Positions 22,033 through 31,422 of a stretch of 64,000 nt of DNA are shown here, one piece after another. Origin of the DNA: Planctomycetota bacterium (lineage in GTDB: Bacteria; Planctomycetota; Planctomycetia; Gemmatales; Gemmataceae); assembly GCA_021807595.1 (NCBI GenBank), contig JAKBCS010000006.1, positions 1 to 64,000 on the forward strand. The letters run 5' to 3'. The notes under the pieces were generated by a model, which saw nothing but the letters and a program-made list of their open reading frames with translations, did no database searches and had not been told where the DNA came from. Each line of letters begins with the position of its first letter. The stretch's first letter is position 1. Made by a program: the position numbers and the translations under genes.

Positions 22033-23523
22033 ATGGGCACGTTGTCGTTTCAACTTCCGGCCGGCCTATCCGCGGATACCGTCAAGGAACTGAAACGTAC
22101 CTGGATGGCCGGCGGACCGGATAATTCGCCGTGGCCGTCCGACATTGACATATCGGGCGAGACGCTGCGCCTGGGCCGCGCGGTCAACGAAAGCGGCTTC
22201 TTGCTCGCGCCGTGGACCCTCGACGGGCGCGGCCGCTTGATGGGTGCCTCCGCAACCCTCATCGAACGCCATCGTCCCTATAACCTGCTCGTCGAATTGG
22301 CGCGCGGCAAAGTGAATCAGGTTCGCTGTCAGGCGTTCGATTGGCGAACCGGCGGGCTGTATCTGTCGCCGGAACTGGAGCAAACCCTGCGCGCCGCCGA
22401 ACGGTCCTTCGCGCAAACCATCGCCGGCGATTCTCCCGAACATCTCAATCGACACGCCGAAAGCACGCTCGATCTCGCCTATCGGGCCGCCGAGCAGCTG
22501 GCGCGAACCTACGTCGCCCAAGTCTTTCAGATCCGCCACCAACGCCAATCCCGTCTCGATTCGACTTTGGCTTGTCGTCTGAGCGGAACCATCCCGCCGC
22601 AACCTCTCGCCGACGAGTTGACCGGCGCTTGCAACGGCGTGAGCGTGGCCATGCCGTGGGGAAATATCGAGCAAGAAGAAGGGAATTATCGCTGGCAAGA
22701 GACCGACGCGCTGGTGGACTGGGCGCGGCAGCAAAAAATGGACGTTACCGCCGGGCCATTGATCGACTTCTCCTCGGCCCAACTTCCGGCTTGGCTGTGG
22801 CAGTGGGAGCGCGACCGGCCGAGTTTGGCCGCCTTCATGTGCAAGTTCGTCGAGACGGCCGTGCGCCGCTACCGCCAACGCATTCGCCGGTGGCAGCTCA
22901 CCGCCGCCAGCAATTCCGCCAACGTACTCTCGCTGTCCGAAGACGATCTGCTCGGCCTGACGTATCGGCTGGCCGAGACGGCGCGGCAGATCGATCCCTC
23001 GTTGGAACTCAGCATCGGCATCGCCCAACCGTGGGGCGAATATGTGGCCCGCGACGAACGCAGTCCGTCCCCGTTCTCTTTTGCCGATACGCTCGTCCGA
23101 TCCGGACTCAATCTCAACGCCTTGGATCTCGAATTGGTGATGGGCGTCACGCCGCGAGGCAGCTATTGCCGCGATTTGCTCGAAGTCTCGCGCTTGCTCG
23201 ATCTGTATGCGCTGCTGGGGGTGTCGTTGCGCGTGACGCTCGGCTATCCGTCGTCGTCGCTGCTCGATGCCGATGCCGACCCCGATTTATGGGTCGAAGG
23301 AGGACATTGGGGCGACGGCTTCACTCCCGAAATGCAGGCCGCTTGGACCGCCGACGTGGCCGCCCTCGCCCTGTGCAAAACCTACGTCCAGGGCGTCCAC
23401 TGGGTTCACCTGCGCGATGCCGAGACCCATCTCTTTCCCCACGCCGGTCTCGTCGATCCGCAGGACCGCGTGAAGCCCGCCTTGCACAAACTCCGCGAGC
23501 TGCGCCAAGCCCATCTGAAATAA
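22033..23523 (+). CDS. GH10-like (endo-xylanase fold) domain protein
   Basis: 'MPWGNIEQEEGNYRWQETDALVDWARQQKMDVTAGPLI' resembles the GH10 barrel; catalytic residues not confirmed. Confidence 0.6.
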   Translation: MGTLSFQLPAGLSADTVKELKRTWMAGGPDNSPWPSDIDISGETLRLGRAVNESGFLLAPWTLDGRGRLMGASATLIERHRPYNLLVELARGKVNQVRCQAFDWRTGGLYLSPELEQTLRAAERSFAQTIAGDSPEHLNRHAESTLDLAYRAAEQLARTYVAQVFQIRHQRQSRLDSTLACRLSGTIPPQPLADELTGACNGVSVAMPWGNIEQEEGNYRWQETDALVDWARQQKMDVTAGPLIDFSSAQLPAWLWQWERDRPSLAAFMCKFVETAVRRYRQRIRRWQLTAASNSANVLSLSEDDLLGLTYRLAETARQIDPSLELSIGIAQPWGEYVARDERSPSPFSFADTLVRSGLNLNALDLELVMGVTPRGSYCRDLLEVSRLLDLYALLGVSLRVTLGYPSSSLLDADADPDLWVEGGHWGDGFTPEMQAAWTADVAALALCKTYVQGVHWVHLRDAETHLFPHAGLVDPQDRVKPALHKLRELRQAHLK

Positions 23524-23571
23524 TCGAACGCAATCGTCGCCCCACGCGCGCCGGTTCTCGTTTCGCGTTCT

Positions 23572-25086
23572 ATGCTTGAAACGATGACCGCCGTACTCTT
23601 TCCTTCGGATCGTTGGACCCGGTTCCTCTTGGCACCGGCGTTGATCTTCATTGCCGCTGGCTTGGATCGCAATTATCAGACCGATCTGTGGCATCATCTG
23701 GCGCGCGGCCGCGCCATTGTCGCCGAAGATCGGCTGCTCGATGAGGATCGCTTCACCTTCACGGTACACGGGCAACCGCTGCGCGATCCGAATTGGGGTT
23801 GGCAGCTGCTCTTCTATCGCTTGTACGCGAGGGGTGGGCTGCCGCTGATCCAGACGATCAACGCCGCAATTCTCGCCGCCGCGATGGCCTTTTTGATGGT
23901 ACGCGCCTGGCGGCGATCCGGTTCGTTGGTCGCCGCCACCACGGCGTGTTTGGTTGCCTTTCTCGGCTTGTGGCAGTTGATCCTCATTCGACCGCAAACC
24001 CTTTCGATCCTCTTGTTCGTCTTGCTGAGCGGCGTTCTGGAGGGAGCGCGGCATCGTCGCCGATTGCTTTGGGCCGCGCCGCTGCTGATGGCGCTCTGGG
24101 CCAACGTCCACGGAGGCTTCCCCGTCGGTTTGCTGGCGATCGGCTGCTACGCGGCGGCGGAGTTGTTCGACGCCGCGCGCACGCGCTCCCCAGCCGATGC
24201 TTGGGCGTGCGGCGCGTGGCTTTTGTGTGTTCTCGGCAGCGTCGCCGCCACTCTGGTCAATCCCTACGGTTGGCACATCTATGAATATGTGGCGCAGACT
24301 TCCAGGGTAGCATCCGGACGGCCGGTCGACGAATGGCTGCCGCCGGGCTGGAACACGCTGACGGGCAAGGTCTGGGTCTTCTCGCTGACGGCGTTGGTCG
24401 CCAGCTTGGCCCTGTCGCCGCGCCGACCGACGACGCGCGAACTGTGTCTGCTTGGCTGCTTTCTCCCGCTCTCGTGCGGTTCGGTTCGCATGGTCGCCTG
24501 GTGGCTGTTAATCGTCGCGCCGATCCTGGCGGCGCAATTCGCCGCCCTCTGGCCGCGTTTGCGACAGCTAGACGCCGACGACGACCGCCCCTCGCTCGGC
24601 AACGCGCTCGCCTGTGCCGCCCTGGCCCTCGCCGCCCTTTTCAGTACCCCGTGGCTGGAGGCGTACAACCCGATCCTCTCTCGTCCGGAGCGCGCCCATC
24701 GCACCGAGACCGATTTGCAGGCTCTCGCCGACCGCCTTCGGGCCGAGGGGCGCGGCGGACGCGTTTTCACGCGCTTTGCCTGGGGCGAATACCTCGGTTG
24801 GAGCCTGACGCCGACCCACACGGTCTTCATGGACGGACGCATCGAGATCGTACCGGATGAAGTGTGGGATCAATACGAGGCGGTGACGCGAGGCCGAGCC
24901 GACTGGCACGAGATTCTGTCTTCTTACGATGTCCAATATCTCCTTTTAGATTCCGGCCCCTACCACCATTCTCTGGTATCCCTCGTCCGCCGCTCTCCCT
25001 TCTGGCACGAAACCGCCCGCCAAGGCGACGCCCTCCTCTTCGAGCGCCGAACCCCGCCCCCCAATCGCACGGCGCTGCTCCCCTAG
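23572..25086 (+). CDS. Polytopic membrane protein, glycosyltransferase-like
   Basis: Many TM segments; 'DLWHHLARGRAIVAEDRLLDEDRFTFTVHGQPLRDPNWGWQLLFY' typical of C-type GT-like proteins. Confidence 0.7.
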   Translation: MLETMTAVLFPSDRWTRFLLAPALIFIAAGLDRNYQTDLWHHLARGRAIVAEDRLLDEDRFTFTVHGQPLRDPNWGWQLLFYRLYARGGLPLIQTINAAILAAAMAFLMVRAWRRSGSLVAATTACLVAFLGLWQLILIRPQTLSILLFVLLSGVLEGARHRRRLLWAAPLLMALWANVHGGFPVGLLAIGCYAAAELFDAARTRSPADAWACGAWLLCVLGSVAATLVNPYGWHIYEYVAQTSRVASGRPVDEWLPPGWNTLTGKVWVFSLTALVASLALSPRRPTTRELCLLGCFLPLSCGSVRMVAWWLLIVAPILAAQFAALWPRLRQLDADDDRPSLGNALACAALALAALFSTPWLEAYNPILSRPERAHRTETDLQALADRLRAEGRGGRVFTRFAWGEYLGWSLTPTHTVFMDGRIEIVPDEVWDQYEAVTRGRADWHEILSSYDVQYLLLDSGPYHHSLVSLVRRSPFWHETARQGDALLFERRTPPPNRTALLP

Positions 25087-25432
25087 CCCCTCCGCTCGCC
25101 CAATGTAAACGGAAGCGCATCCATTCGTTTACACCGGAATCTTCGTGTTACGAAACAGAAACAGCGCCTTCACGCACTCCGCGCGATGGAGGCGTCGAAC
25201 GAATCGTCGCAACTCACGGATAGATAAGGAGAAGGGTTATCCGATCTCATTTAGTGGATCTTTCCATCGACGTCGGCATCGCGTTTGCACAATTAGTTGT
25301 GACGGCGGTTACCCCTCGCAGGAAGTGTGCAACCTTCTACCTCGACGGACTGAAAAATCGACCGTGCTACGCAGAAGTCGTCCACGATTTTCGCCTCGCC
25401 CCGCTTCTCCGCCTAAGTCGGAAGGATTTGCC

Positions 25433-26149
25433 ATGTCATCATTCGTCTTGCCGCGCCGGTTCTTGCTCGTTACGTCTTTGTTTCTCGTAGTGAGCGCAAC
25501 TCTGACAAGTGAAGCTGCCGCGTCTCCTCTGACGGTGACGTATGAGGGCTGGGGAGCGGGAGACGTATCGGTTAACATAAGCCTAAACGGTCAAAATTAC
25601 AGTGGCATCGCGGGTCAATCGTATTTGAAACTCAGCGATGGTCAGAATCTCGTCGGCTTTTGCATTGACATCGTTCATAGTGTAGGTCCCGGGCAGACTT
25701 ATGATGTAAAGGTGCGCTCAACCAACGACGGGCTTACCAATGGCGGTAAAATCGCTTATCTAGCAAATACGTTTGGACCAGGCAAACTTGGCCCCAATCA
25801 TGCGGCAGCGCTGCAAATTGCAATTTGGGACGAACTCTACAACAACGGCAGCACCACGGGACCATTTCAATACCTTTCGGGTGGAGGCTCTTCCATACCG
25901 GGTCTCGTCAATTACTACTTGGGACAGGCTCAAAATAATTCCGCTACTTCTACTTGGCTCGACGCAAGTCCAAGTTGGACGACGAATAGTCCCGGGCAAA
26001 GTATGGTCATAGCCGATCCGCCCGCCCCGTCTCCAGTGCCCGAACCTTCTATGCTCTTTATATTCGCCGTTGGATTAGGTTTTGTCTTCATTTCCATTCG
26101 GTATGCGTCTTCCGTGCAAAAGCGGGAACCCGCCACCTTCCGCATGTGA
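25433..26149 (+). CDS. PEP-CTERM sorting domain protein
   Basis: Signal peptide; 'FCIDIVHSVGPGQTYDVKV', 'AALQIAIWDELYN'; C-terminus 'SPVPEPSMLFIFAVGLGFVFISIRYASSVQKRE'. Confidence 0.85.
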   Translation: MSSFVLPRRFLLVTSLFLVVSATLTSEAAASPLTVTYEGWGAGDVSVNISLNGQNYSGIAGQSYLKLSDGQNLVGFCIDIVHSVGPGQTYDVKVRSTNDGLTNGGKIAYLANTFGPGKLGPNHAAALQIAIWDELYNNGSTTGPFQYLSGGGSSIPGLVNYYLGQAQNNSATSTWLDASPSWTTNSPGQSMVIADPPAPSPVPEPSMLFIFAVGLGFVFISIRYASSVQKREPATFRM

Positions 26150-26201
26150 TCGCTATGTACTACTTCATCGCCCGTTCGCGTTATCAACTTGGAGGACTCG
26201 T

Positions 26202-26411
26202 ATGCGTCGCACTTGGATTTTGGAATCGACGGCTAAAGCCGCACGCCTGCTTCGCCGAGGTTGTGGTTTTGCCTTATGCTTCACTGCGTTCAGCAGCGTG
26301 GCCTGGGCTCTTCCGGGTGCTCCCGAAATCGATCCCGGTTCGGCGGCCAGTTCGCTGGCGCTCTTGGCGGGCGGCGTGATGTTAGTCTACGACCGCTATA
26401 GCCGCCGTTAG
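26202..26411 (+). CDS. Small VPEID-CTERM-type exosortase target (69 aa)
   Basis: C-terminus 'APEIDPGSAASSLALLAGGVMLVYDRYSRR'; RBS ggagg; immediately upstream of exosortase E. Confidence 0.82.
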   Translation: MRRTWILESTAKAARLLRRGCGFALCFTAFSSVAWALPGAPEIDPGSAASSLALLAGGVMLVYDRYSRR

Positions 26412-26419
26412 TCTCCTTC

Positions 26420-26475
26420 GGAGCTGGAAGCGTCGGCGACGGTTTTTCTTTGCCGCCGCCGACGCTTCCGGCTCC
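26420..26475. repeat. Palindrome 8 nt downstream of the VPEID-CTERM gene
   Basis: ggagctggaagcgtcggcg...cgccgacgcttccggctcc. Confidence 0.85.
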
Positions 26476-26588
26476 GATCCTTAGGGTTATCAACTCCCCA
26501 GACCCCGCCGTTGTCTCACGACAGCGCGCGGGGCTTTTTCTTGCGCGCAGCGCGGCGACGCATGGGGTATCCTTTCGGTATCGTCCCG

Positions 26589-28253
26589 ATGGATGCGCCC
26601 CGCGCCCCACGAGAATCGCGTATGTCCAGCCAATCCGCCTCGCCCTCGCCGCCGTTGCTCCGCTGGTTCGTTCTCGTCGCGCTCTTGCTCGGTGAAGTGT
26701 TGCTACTCACGCTGCGCTTCGACACCGGCACGCTGCGCGGACAGAGCGGATGGTGGGTCGAACTGTTGGGTCGGTCGAATTTACTGCTGCGGCTGGTCAT
26801 CGCCATCGTCGCGGCCACGCTGCTGCTCGGCGGGGCGTCGCTGTGGCGCGATGTCTGCCGCCTGCCCGAGTCCACGATGTCTTTAAGCAGTATAGGCATC
26901 GCTATTATCTTCCATTTGCTCGCCTTCGCCGCCTTCGCCGCCGTCACCGCTTATCTTCTGGAGTCTCCCGCCGGGGCGGCGTTCAAGGCCGAGGGAACGC
27001 TGCTCTGGTGCGCTTTCGGACTGGCCGTCGTCGGATTCTGGGCGTTGGCGGTTTTGCCGGCCGCCGAATGGCGGGGACTGGCTTGGCGGCATCGGCTCTT
27101 GCTGTCGGCGGGAGTGGGCGTCGGCGCTCTCGCCTTTGCTGCGGGCTTGTTGTTGCAGCGCTGTTGGCGACCGCTGGCCGAAGGCACTTTCTGGACCGTC
27201 GATGCCTTGTTGCGGCTCGTCTACGGACACAGTGTTTGCGATGCGTCCGAACTGTCCATCGGCACCCCCGCGTTCGGCGTGTCCATCGCTCCCGAATGCT
27301 CTGGCTACGAGGGGATGGGGTTGTTGTCGGTGTTCGCGCTGGCGTATCTGTGGCTGTTTCGCGCCGAGTTGCGCTTTCCGCAAGCGTTGTTGTTGTGGCC
27401 TCTCGGCGTGGCCGTGTTGTGGCTGAGCAACGCCGTCCGCATCGCCGCGCTCATCGCCATCGGCTCGGCCGGTTGGCCAGAGGTGGCGCTGGGCGGATTT
27501 CATTCGCAGGCCGGCTGGCTGGCCTTCAACGCCGTGGCCTTGGGATTGGCCATCGTCGCCCGGCGGATGCGCTTCTTCGCCGTCCACCCTAAACTCGAAG
27601 CCGTGCCCACTCCTTCGCGGCGCGGCAGCGAAAAAAGTTTGGCATATCTGATGCCGCAACTCGCCCTCTTGGGCGCGACCATCCTGACGGGCATGTTTTC
27701 GACGGGATTCGAGGCCCTGTATCCGCTTCGCGTCGTCGTGGCCGGGTTCGTGCTATGGCGCTGCCGTCGGGCCTACGGGGAGTTGGCCTGGTCGTGGTCG
27801 TGGCAACCGTTTGTCATCGGCGGAATGGTACTCATCGGGTGGATCGCCCTGGTTCCGGCGGGCATCGGTGAACCGTCGGCCCTGCGCGATGGGCTGGCCC
27901 AGCTGTCGCCGGCGGGGGCGCTGACGTGGATCGTCTTCCGCATCGCCGGCGCGACGATTACCGTCCCTTTGGCCGAGGAGTTGGCGTTTCGAGGCTACCT
28001 GCTCCGTCGCATCCAGTCGGCGGATTGGAGCGAGCTGCCCATGGGAAAATGGACCTGGCCCTCACTGCTGGTGTCGTCGCTGGCGTTCGGCGTGCTACAC
28101 GGCTCGTGGCTGGCGGGTTCGCTGGCGGGCTTGGTCTATGCGTTCGCCGTCATCCGCCGCCGCCGCCTGCTCGACGCGGTACTGGCCCATGCGACGACGA
28201 ACGCCTTGTTGGCCGTTTATGTGTTGTCTAAGGGAGCATGGGCAATGTGGTAG
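26589..28253 (+). CDS. xrtE: Exosortase E / CAAX-type protease fusion
   Basis: N-terminal exosortase with 'ECSGYEGMG' Cys motif; C-terminal CPBP/CAAX protease 'EELAFRGYLLRR', 'SSLAFGVLHGSW', 'HATTNALLA'. Confidence 0.88.
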   Translation: MDAPRAPRESRMSSQSASPSPPLLRWFVLVALLLGEVLLLTLRFDTGTLRGQSGWWVELLGRSNLLLRLVIAIVAATLLLGGASLWRDVCRLPESTMSLSSIGIAIIFHLLAFAAFAAVTAYLLESPAGAAFKAEGTLLWCAFGLAVVGFWALAVLPAAEWRGLAWRHRLLLSAGVGVGALAFAAGLLLQRCWRPLAEGTFWTVDALLRLVYGHSVCDASELSIGTPAFGVSIAPECSGYEGMGLLSVFALAYLWLFRAELRFPQALLLWPLGVAVLWLSNAVRIAALIAIGSAGWPEVALGGFHSQAGWLAFNAVALGLAIVARRMRFFAVHPKLEAVPTPSRRGSEKSLAYLMPQLALLGATILTGMFSTGFEALYPLRVVVAGFVLWRCRRAYGELAWSWSWQPFVIGGMVLIGWIALVPAGIGEPSALRDGLAQLSPAGALTWIVFRIAGATITVPLAEELAFRGYLLRRIQSADWSELPMGKWTWPSLLVSSLAFGVLHGSWLAGSLAGLVYAFAVIRRRRLLDAVLAHATTNALLAVYVLSKGAWAMW

Positions 28254-29043
28254 CCATGCCGAGCCATCGACGCCGCAGCCCGTAAGCGCAGGCGAGAATG
28301 CAACCAATCCCGGCCAAGTGCAGACTCGGCGGCACCGGAAGCACGGCATCCTGAATGATCTGGTCTTGAGCGTGTGGATTGCTCATGGCTAACAGGCCGG
28401 ATTGCATTGGTGCATTCGTGTCGGACCAAATACTCGTCAACCAAGACGTCGCTTGTGTAATGGCGTCGCTGTGACCAGTAGAAAGATCGGATTCTGAAGC
28501 CCGAAAGTTGCCCGAAGTAAATAATGAAGCGGGTATCGAGCTGGAAGTCCAATCGTACTCGATTTTCCAGATCGCCAATTGGAAGGCCGCTGCCTTCACG
28601 CCGTCCGAACCGATCGAATTGTAATCGGCATACCACAATTGACGGATCTTGTCGGCCTTGTCGATGCCCATGCCGCTGCCATTTCCGTTTTGACTCGTAC
28701 CGGGATTAGGAGCATCTTGAAGTTGAACCAATTTGTATGTGTAGGTATTTCCTGGCGAGACGTCTTGCGTTAGCTCGATACAGAATGTGGTAAACGGGTT
28801 GGTCAACCAAGCGGGATTATTGGTGCCCTTCGCGGTCCAATTCATCTCACCGGGGTAATAAGGAATCGACGGCGTGTTGCCGTTGCCGGAATTGATAGTT
28901 ACGTCGTCGCCCGGATGGATAATCTGATAGATCGAATTGCCGTTCAGTTGTGCGGTGATATAATCTGCGCGGGCCGGCAATTCACCACACATCCATCCAA
29001 CGAAAATGCAAACGAGTATTCCATAGTCTCTTGCCTGCCGCAT
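28228..29043 (-). CDS. PEP-CTERM-type secreted protein, related to 25433..26149
   Basis: Signal peptide; 'FCIELTQDVSPGNTYTYKL', 'AAFQLAIWKIEYDW'; C-terminus 'LPVPPSLHLAGIGCILACAYGLRRRW'. Confidence 0.82.
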   Translation of the reverse strand: MRQARDYGILVCIFVGWMCGELPARADYITAQLNGNSIYQIIHPGDDVTINSGNGNTPSIPYYPGEMNWTAKGTNNPAWLTNPFTTFCIELTQDVSPGNTYTYKLVQLQDAPNPGTSQNGNGSGMGIDKADKIRQLWYADYNSIGSDGVKAAAFQLAIWKIEYDWTSSSIPASLFTSGNFRASESDLSTGHSDAITQATSWLTSIWSDTNAPMQSGLLAMSNPHAQDQIIQDAVLPVPPSLHLAGIGCILACAYGLRRRWLGMATTLPMLP

Positions 29044-29092
29044 AACCGCCCCTTCTCCGAACCGATTGTTTGGCGCATTCCCGAACGATCGC

Positions 29093-29127
29093 GGTTAGCC
29101 GCGCAGCGGAGCGCGCCGCGGCTAACC
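29093..29127. repeat. Family A palindrome, short internally deleted copy
   Basis: ggttagccgcg-cagcggagcgc-cgcggctaacc. Confidence 0.75.
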
Positions 29128-29482
29128 CCGAAAGTCATTCCTCAATGCACTCTCTGTTCCAACTCAGCCCATTCAATTATAGACGCAAATATGACACCGA
29201 TGGCCATTAAATCACGATCGCACTTAAAAAGGGCCATTTTGCTTCCCAAGGAGTGTGAATTGCCGTTAAGTTTTGTAACTTGAGGCGTTAGCAGCGTTAA
29301 AAAGCGTTAACATTTCACGATCCTGCAACAGATTATTACAATTTCGATGCGTTTCTTATTCGCGGGGATAAGACCATCTGAGTTGGCGTGGTTCTTGCTT
29401 GACCGCCGCGCGCCATCTGCTACGATGGAATGAGCTTTACCAACACTTTTGCCTTGTAATCCGCACCGGAAAGGCAGCACCG

Positions 29483-31267
29483 ATGACGCAACGATTGGCC
29501 GTTCTCCTGTTGTTGGCCACATGGAGCGCGCATACTTCCTCCTCGCTTCGCGCGGCTGTTTTCGTCCTCGCCAATCGCACGGGGGAAGAGGTGCGGTATA
29601 CCGTGGTGGCGGGCAAGGGGGAGGCGCGTCCCGGTACGATTGTCCGGGGCGACGTAGTGGCCTTGCCGTTTGTGCGCGGTTCGGAAATCGATTTCACGGT
29701 AGATGGCAAACGGCATTGCTGCCTGATGCGGCGCAACGAGATCTATTGCTTTGTCGGCGCGGGCAAGGAGATGCGGCTGAAACAGGTCGGATTCGCCGGA
29801 TCGTGGCGGCAAGCGCCCAACGCCGGCGGCAAAGACGACGACGAACCGCTCGAGAAACCGGCGAAGTTCCCGCTCAAAATCCCGGTCGAGATTCTCGTCG
29901 ATCAAGCCGAGCCGACCGTGCAAAAGGTGTGGGAGAAGCGACTGCGCCAGCGCGTGGCGGATGCGTCGGATATTTTAGAGCGCTGTTGTCGCATTCAGCT
30001 CGATGTCATCGAAGTGGGAACGTGGCAATCCGATGACAAGTTGACCAAGCTGCGCGATTTGATGGGCGATTTTCGCACCAAAGTCGCTCCGGGCAAGGCG
30101 CGCCTGGCGATCGGCTTCACGGGGCTGCCCATCGCCAAGGAAGACGACGACAAAGCGCTCGGATGCACGCCGGGGCCGTTGCAGTCTCACATCCTCCTGC
30201 GCGAATATCGGGTACGCACCGAGGCGGAGCGGCTCGAAGTGTTGGTCCACGAACTGGGCCATTTCCTCGGCGCGTGCCACGTTCCCGATCCCGACTCGGC
30301 GATGCGCCCCAAACTCGGCGACGGGAAGGCGAACTTGCGCGTCTTTCGCATCGGCTACGATCCGCTCAACACGCTGGTGATGAACCTGGTGGCCGAGGAG
30401 TTGGCCCAACGTCCCGTGCGCGGTTTGGGGATGTTGACCGCGCCGACGCGGCGGCGCTTACTCGATCTCTACTCGTCGGTCGTCCGGGCCGATCCCGACG
30501 ATCCGGCGGCGGCGCAGTTCGTCCGCATGTTGGGCGGGATGCCTCCCGAACCGCTGACGGTGGGTTCCCTGCCGGAGGAATCGGTCGCTGGGGCGCGGGC
30601 CGTCGTGGTTGCCGTCACGGCCGAGGCCAAGAAGCTATCGGCGAAGGAGCGCGGCGAGGGCGATGCCTTGATGGAACGTTATAGCCGGGTTGCCGCCGCG
30701 ACCTGTCGCCGACTGCGGGGCGAACACGCGGCGACGGCGTATACGCTGGGTTTGGCCGTGGCCATCGACCGGTCGTCGTTGCTGCGCTCGCTGGGAATGC
30801 GCGGCATCCCGTGGACGAAACTCGAAAGCGACCGGGAACGCGAGCAGCGCCTTCAAGTGTTGGGCGTACCGACCGTACACGGCAGCGCGTCGATGGCTCA
30901 GAGTTTCGCCGTGTCCGCCGCCGTGCAGCTGCTCGTGGAAGGACAAGCCGTCTCCGCCGCGGGGTTGCAAGAAGAATTGCTGCTGCATCAGGGCGGCGAA
31001 CGCTTTCGCTTCGACGAACTGTCGGCCAGCCTGGCGGGTATGACGTTTGCCACACAACTCGACGCCTCGCCCAGTCTGCTCGACGATTTGGCCAAATCGT
31101 TCCGCGTCGCCGATTATCTGCTACCGACCAAAGGTCTGCCCGAAAGCGTGGACCGCGACCAGTTTGCTCGGCAATACGGCTCGACGACGGACGAACGGTT
31201 TCTGGAAAAACAAGACGCGCTGCGCAAGCGCCTCTTGACTCTGCCCGGCTACCAATCGCGCGATTAA
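29483..31267 (+). CDS. Secreted zincin-type metalloprotease-like protein
   Basis: Signal peptide; 'VLVHELGHFLGACHVPDPDSAM' (HExxHxxxxxH). Confidence 0.75.
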   Translation: MTQRLAVLLLLATWSAHTSSSLRAAVFVLANRTGEEVRYTVVAGKGEARPGTIVRGDVVALPFVRGSEIDFTVDGKRHCCLMRRNEIYCFVGAGKEMRLKQVGFAGSWRQAPNAGGKDDDEPLEKPAKFPLKIPVEILVDQAEPTVQKVWEKRLRQRVADASDILERCCRIQLDVIEVGTWQSDDKLTKLRDLMGDFRTKVAPGKARLAIGFTGLPIAKEDDDKALGCTPGPLQSHILLREYRVRTEAERLEVLVHELGHFLGACHVPDPDSAMRPKLGDGKANLRVFRIGYDPLNTLVMNLVAEELAQRPVRGLGMLTAPTRRRLLDLYSSVVRADPDDPAAAQFVRMLGGMPPEPLTVGSLPEESVAGARAVVVAVTAEAKKLSAKERGEGDALMERYSRVAAATCRRLRGEHAATAYTLGLAVAIDRSSLLRSLGMRGIPWTKLESDREREQRLQVLGVPTVHGSASMAQSFAVSAAVQLLVEGQAVSAAGLQEELLLHQGGERFRFDELSASLAGMTFATQLDASPSLLDDLAKSFRVADYLLPTKGLPESVDRDQFARQYGSTTDERFLEKQDALRKRLLTLPGYQSRD

Positions 31268-31314
31268 TCGGCGTGAGCTATACTTGAACACGAACGATTC
31301 GGCGCGAATCGGAA

Positions 31315-31393
31315 AGAGTCTGTCTCACATGCTCCCCTCTCCCCTGTACTCAGGGGAGAGGGGTCGGGGGTGAGGGGCTTCGGAGACAGACTC
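31315..31393. repeat. Family B palindrome, single-unit copy
   Basis: agagtctgtctcacatgctcccctctcccctgtactcaggggagagggg...gagacagactc. Confidence 0.88.
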
Positions 31394-31422
31394 GAAGCAA
31401 ACGAGTATCCGGGTGGCTCTCC

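Noticed and set aside
25274-25289. Sigma-54-like -24/-12 element (cGGCATcgcgtTTGCA) upstream of a PEP-CTERM gene
   Set aside because: GG/GC spacing fits RpoN promoters, but two consensus positions differ and I found no matching element upstream of the other two PEP-CTERM genes; chance match is likely.
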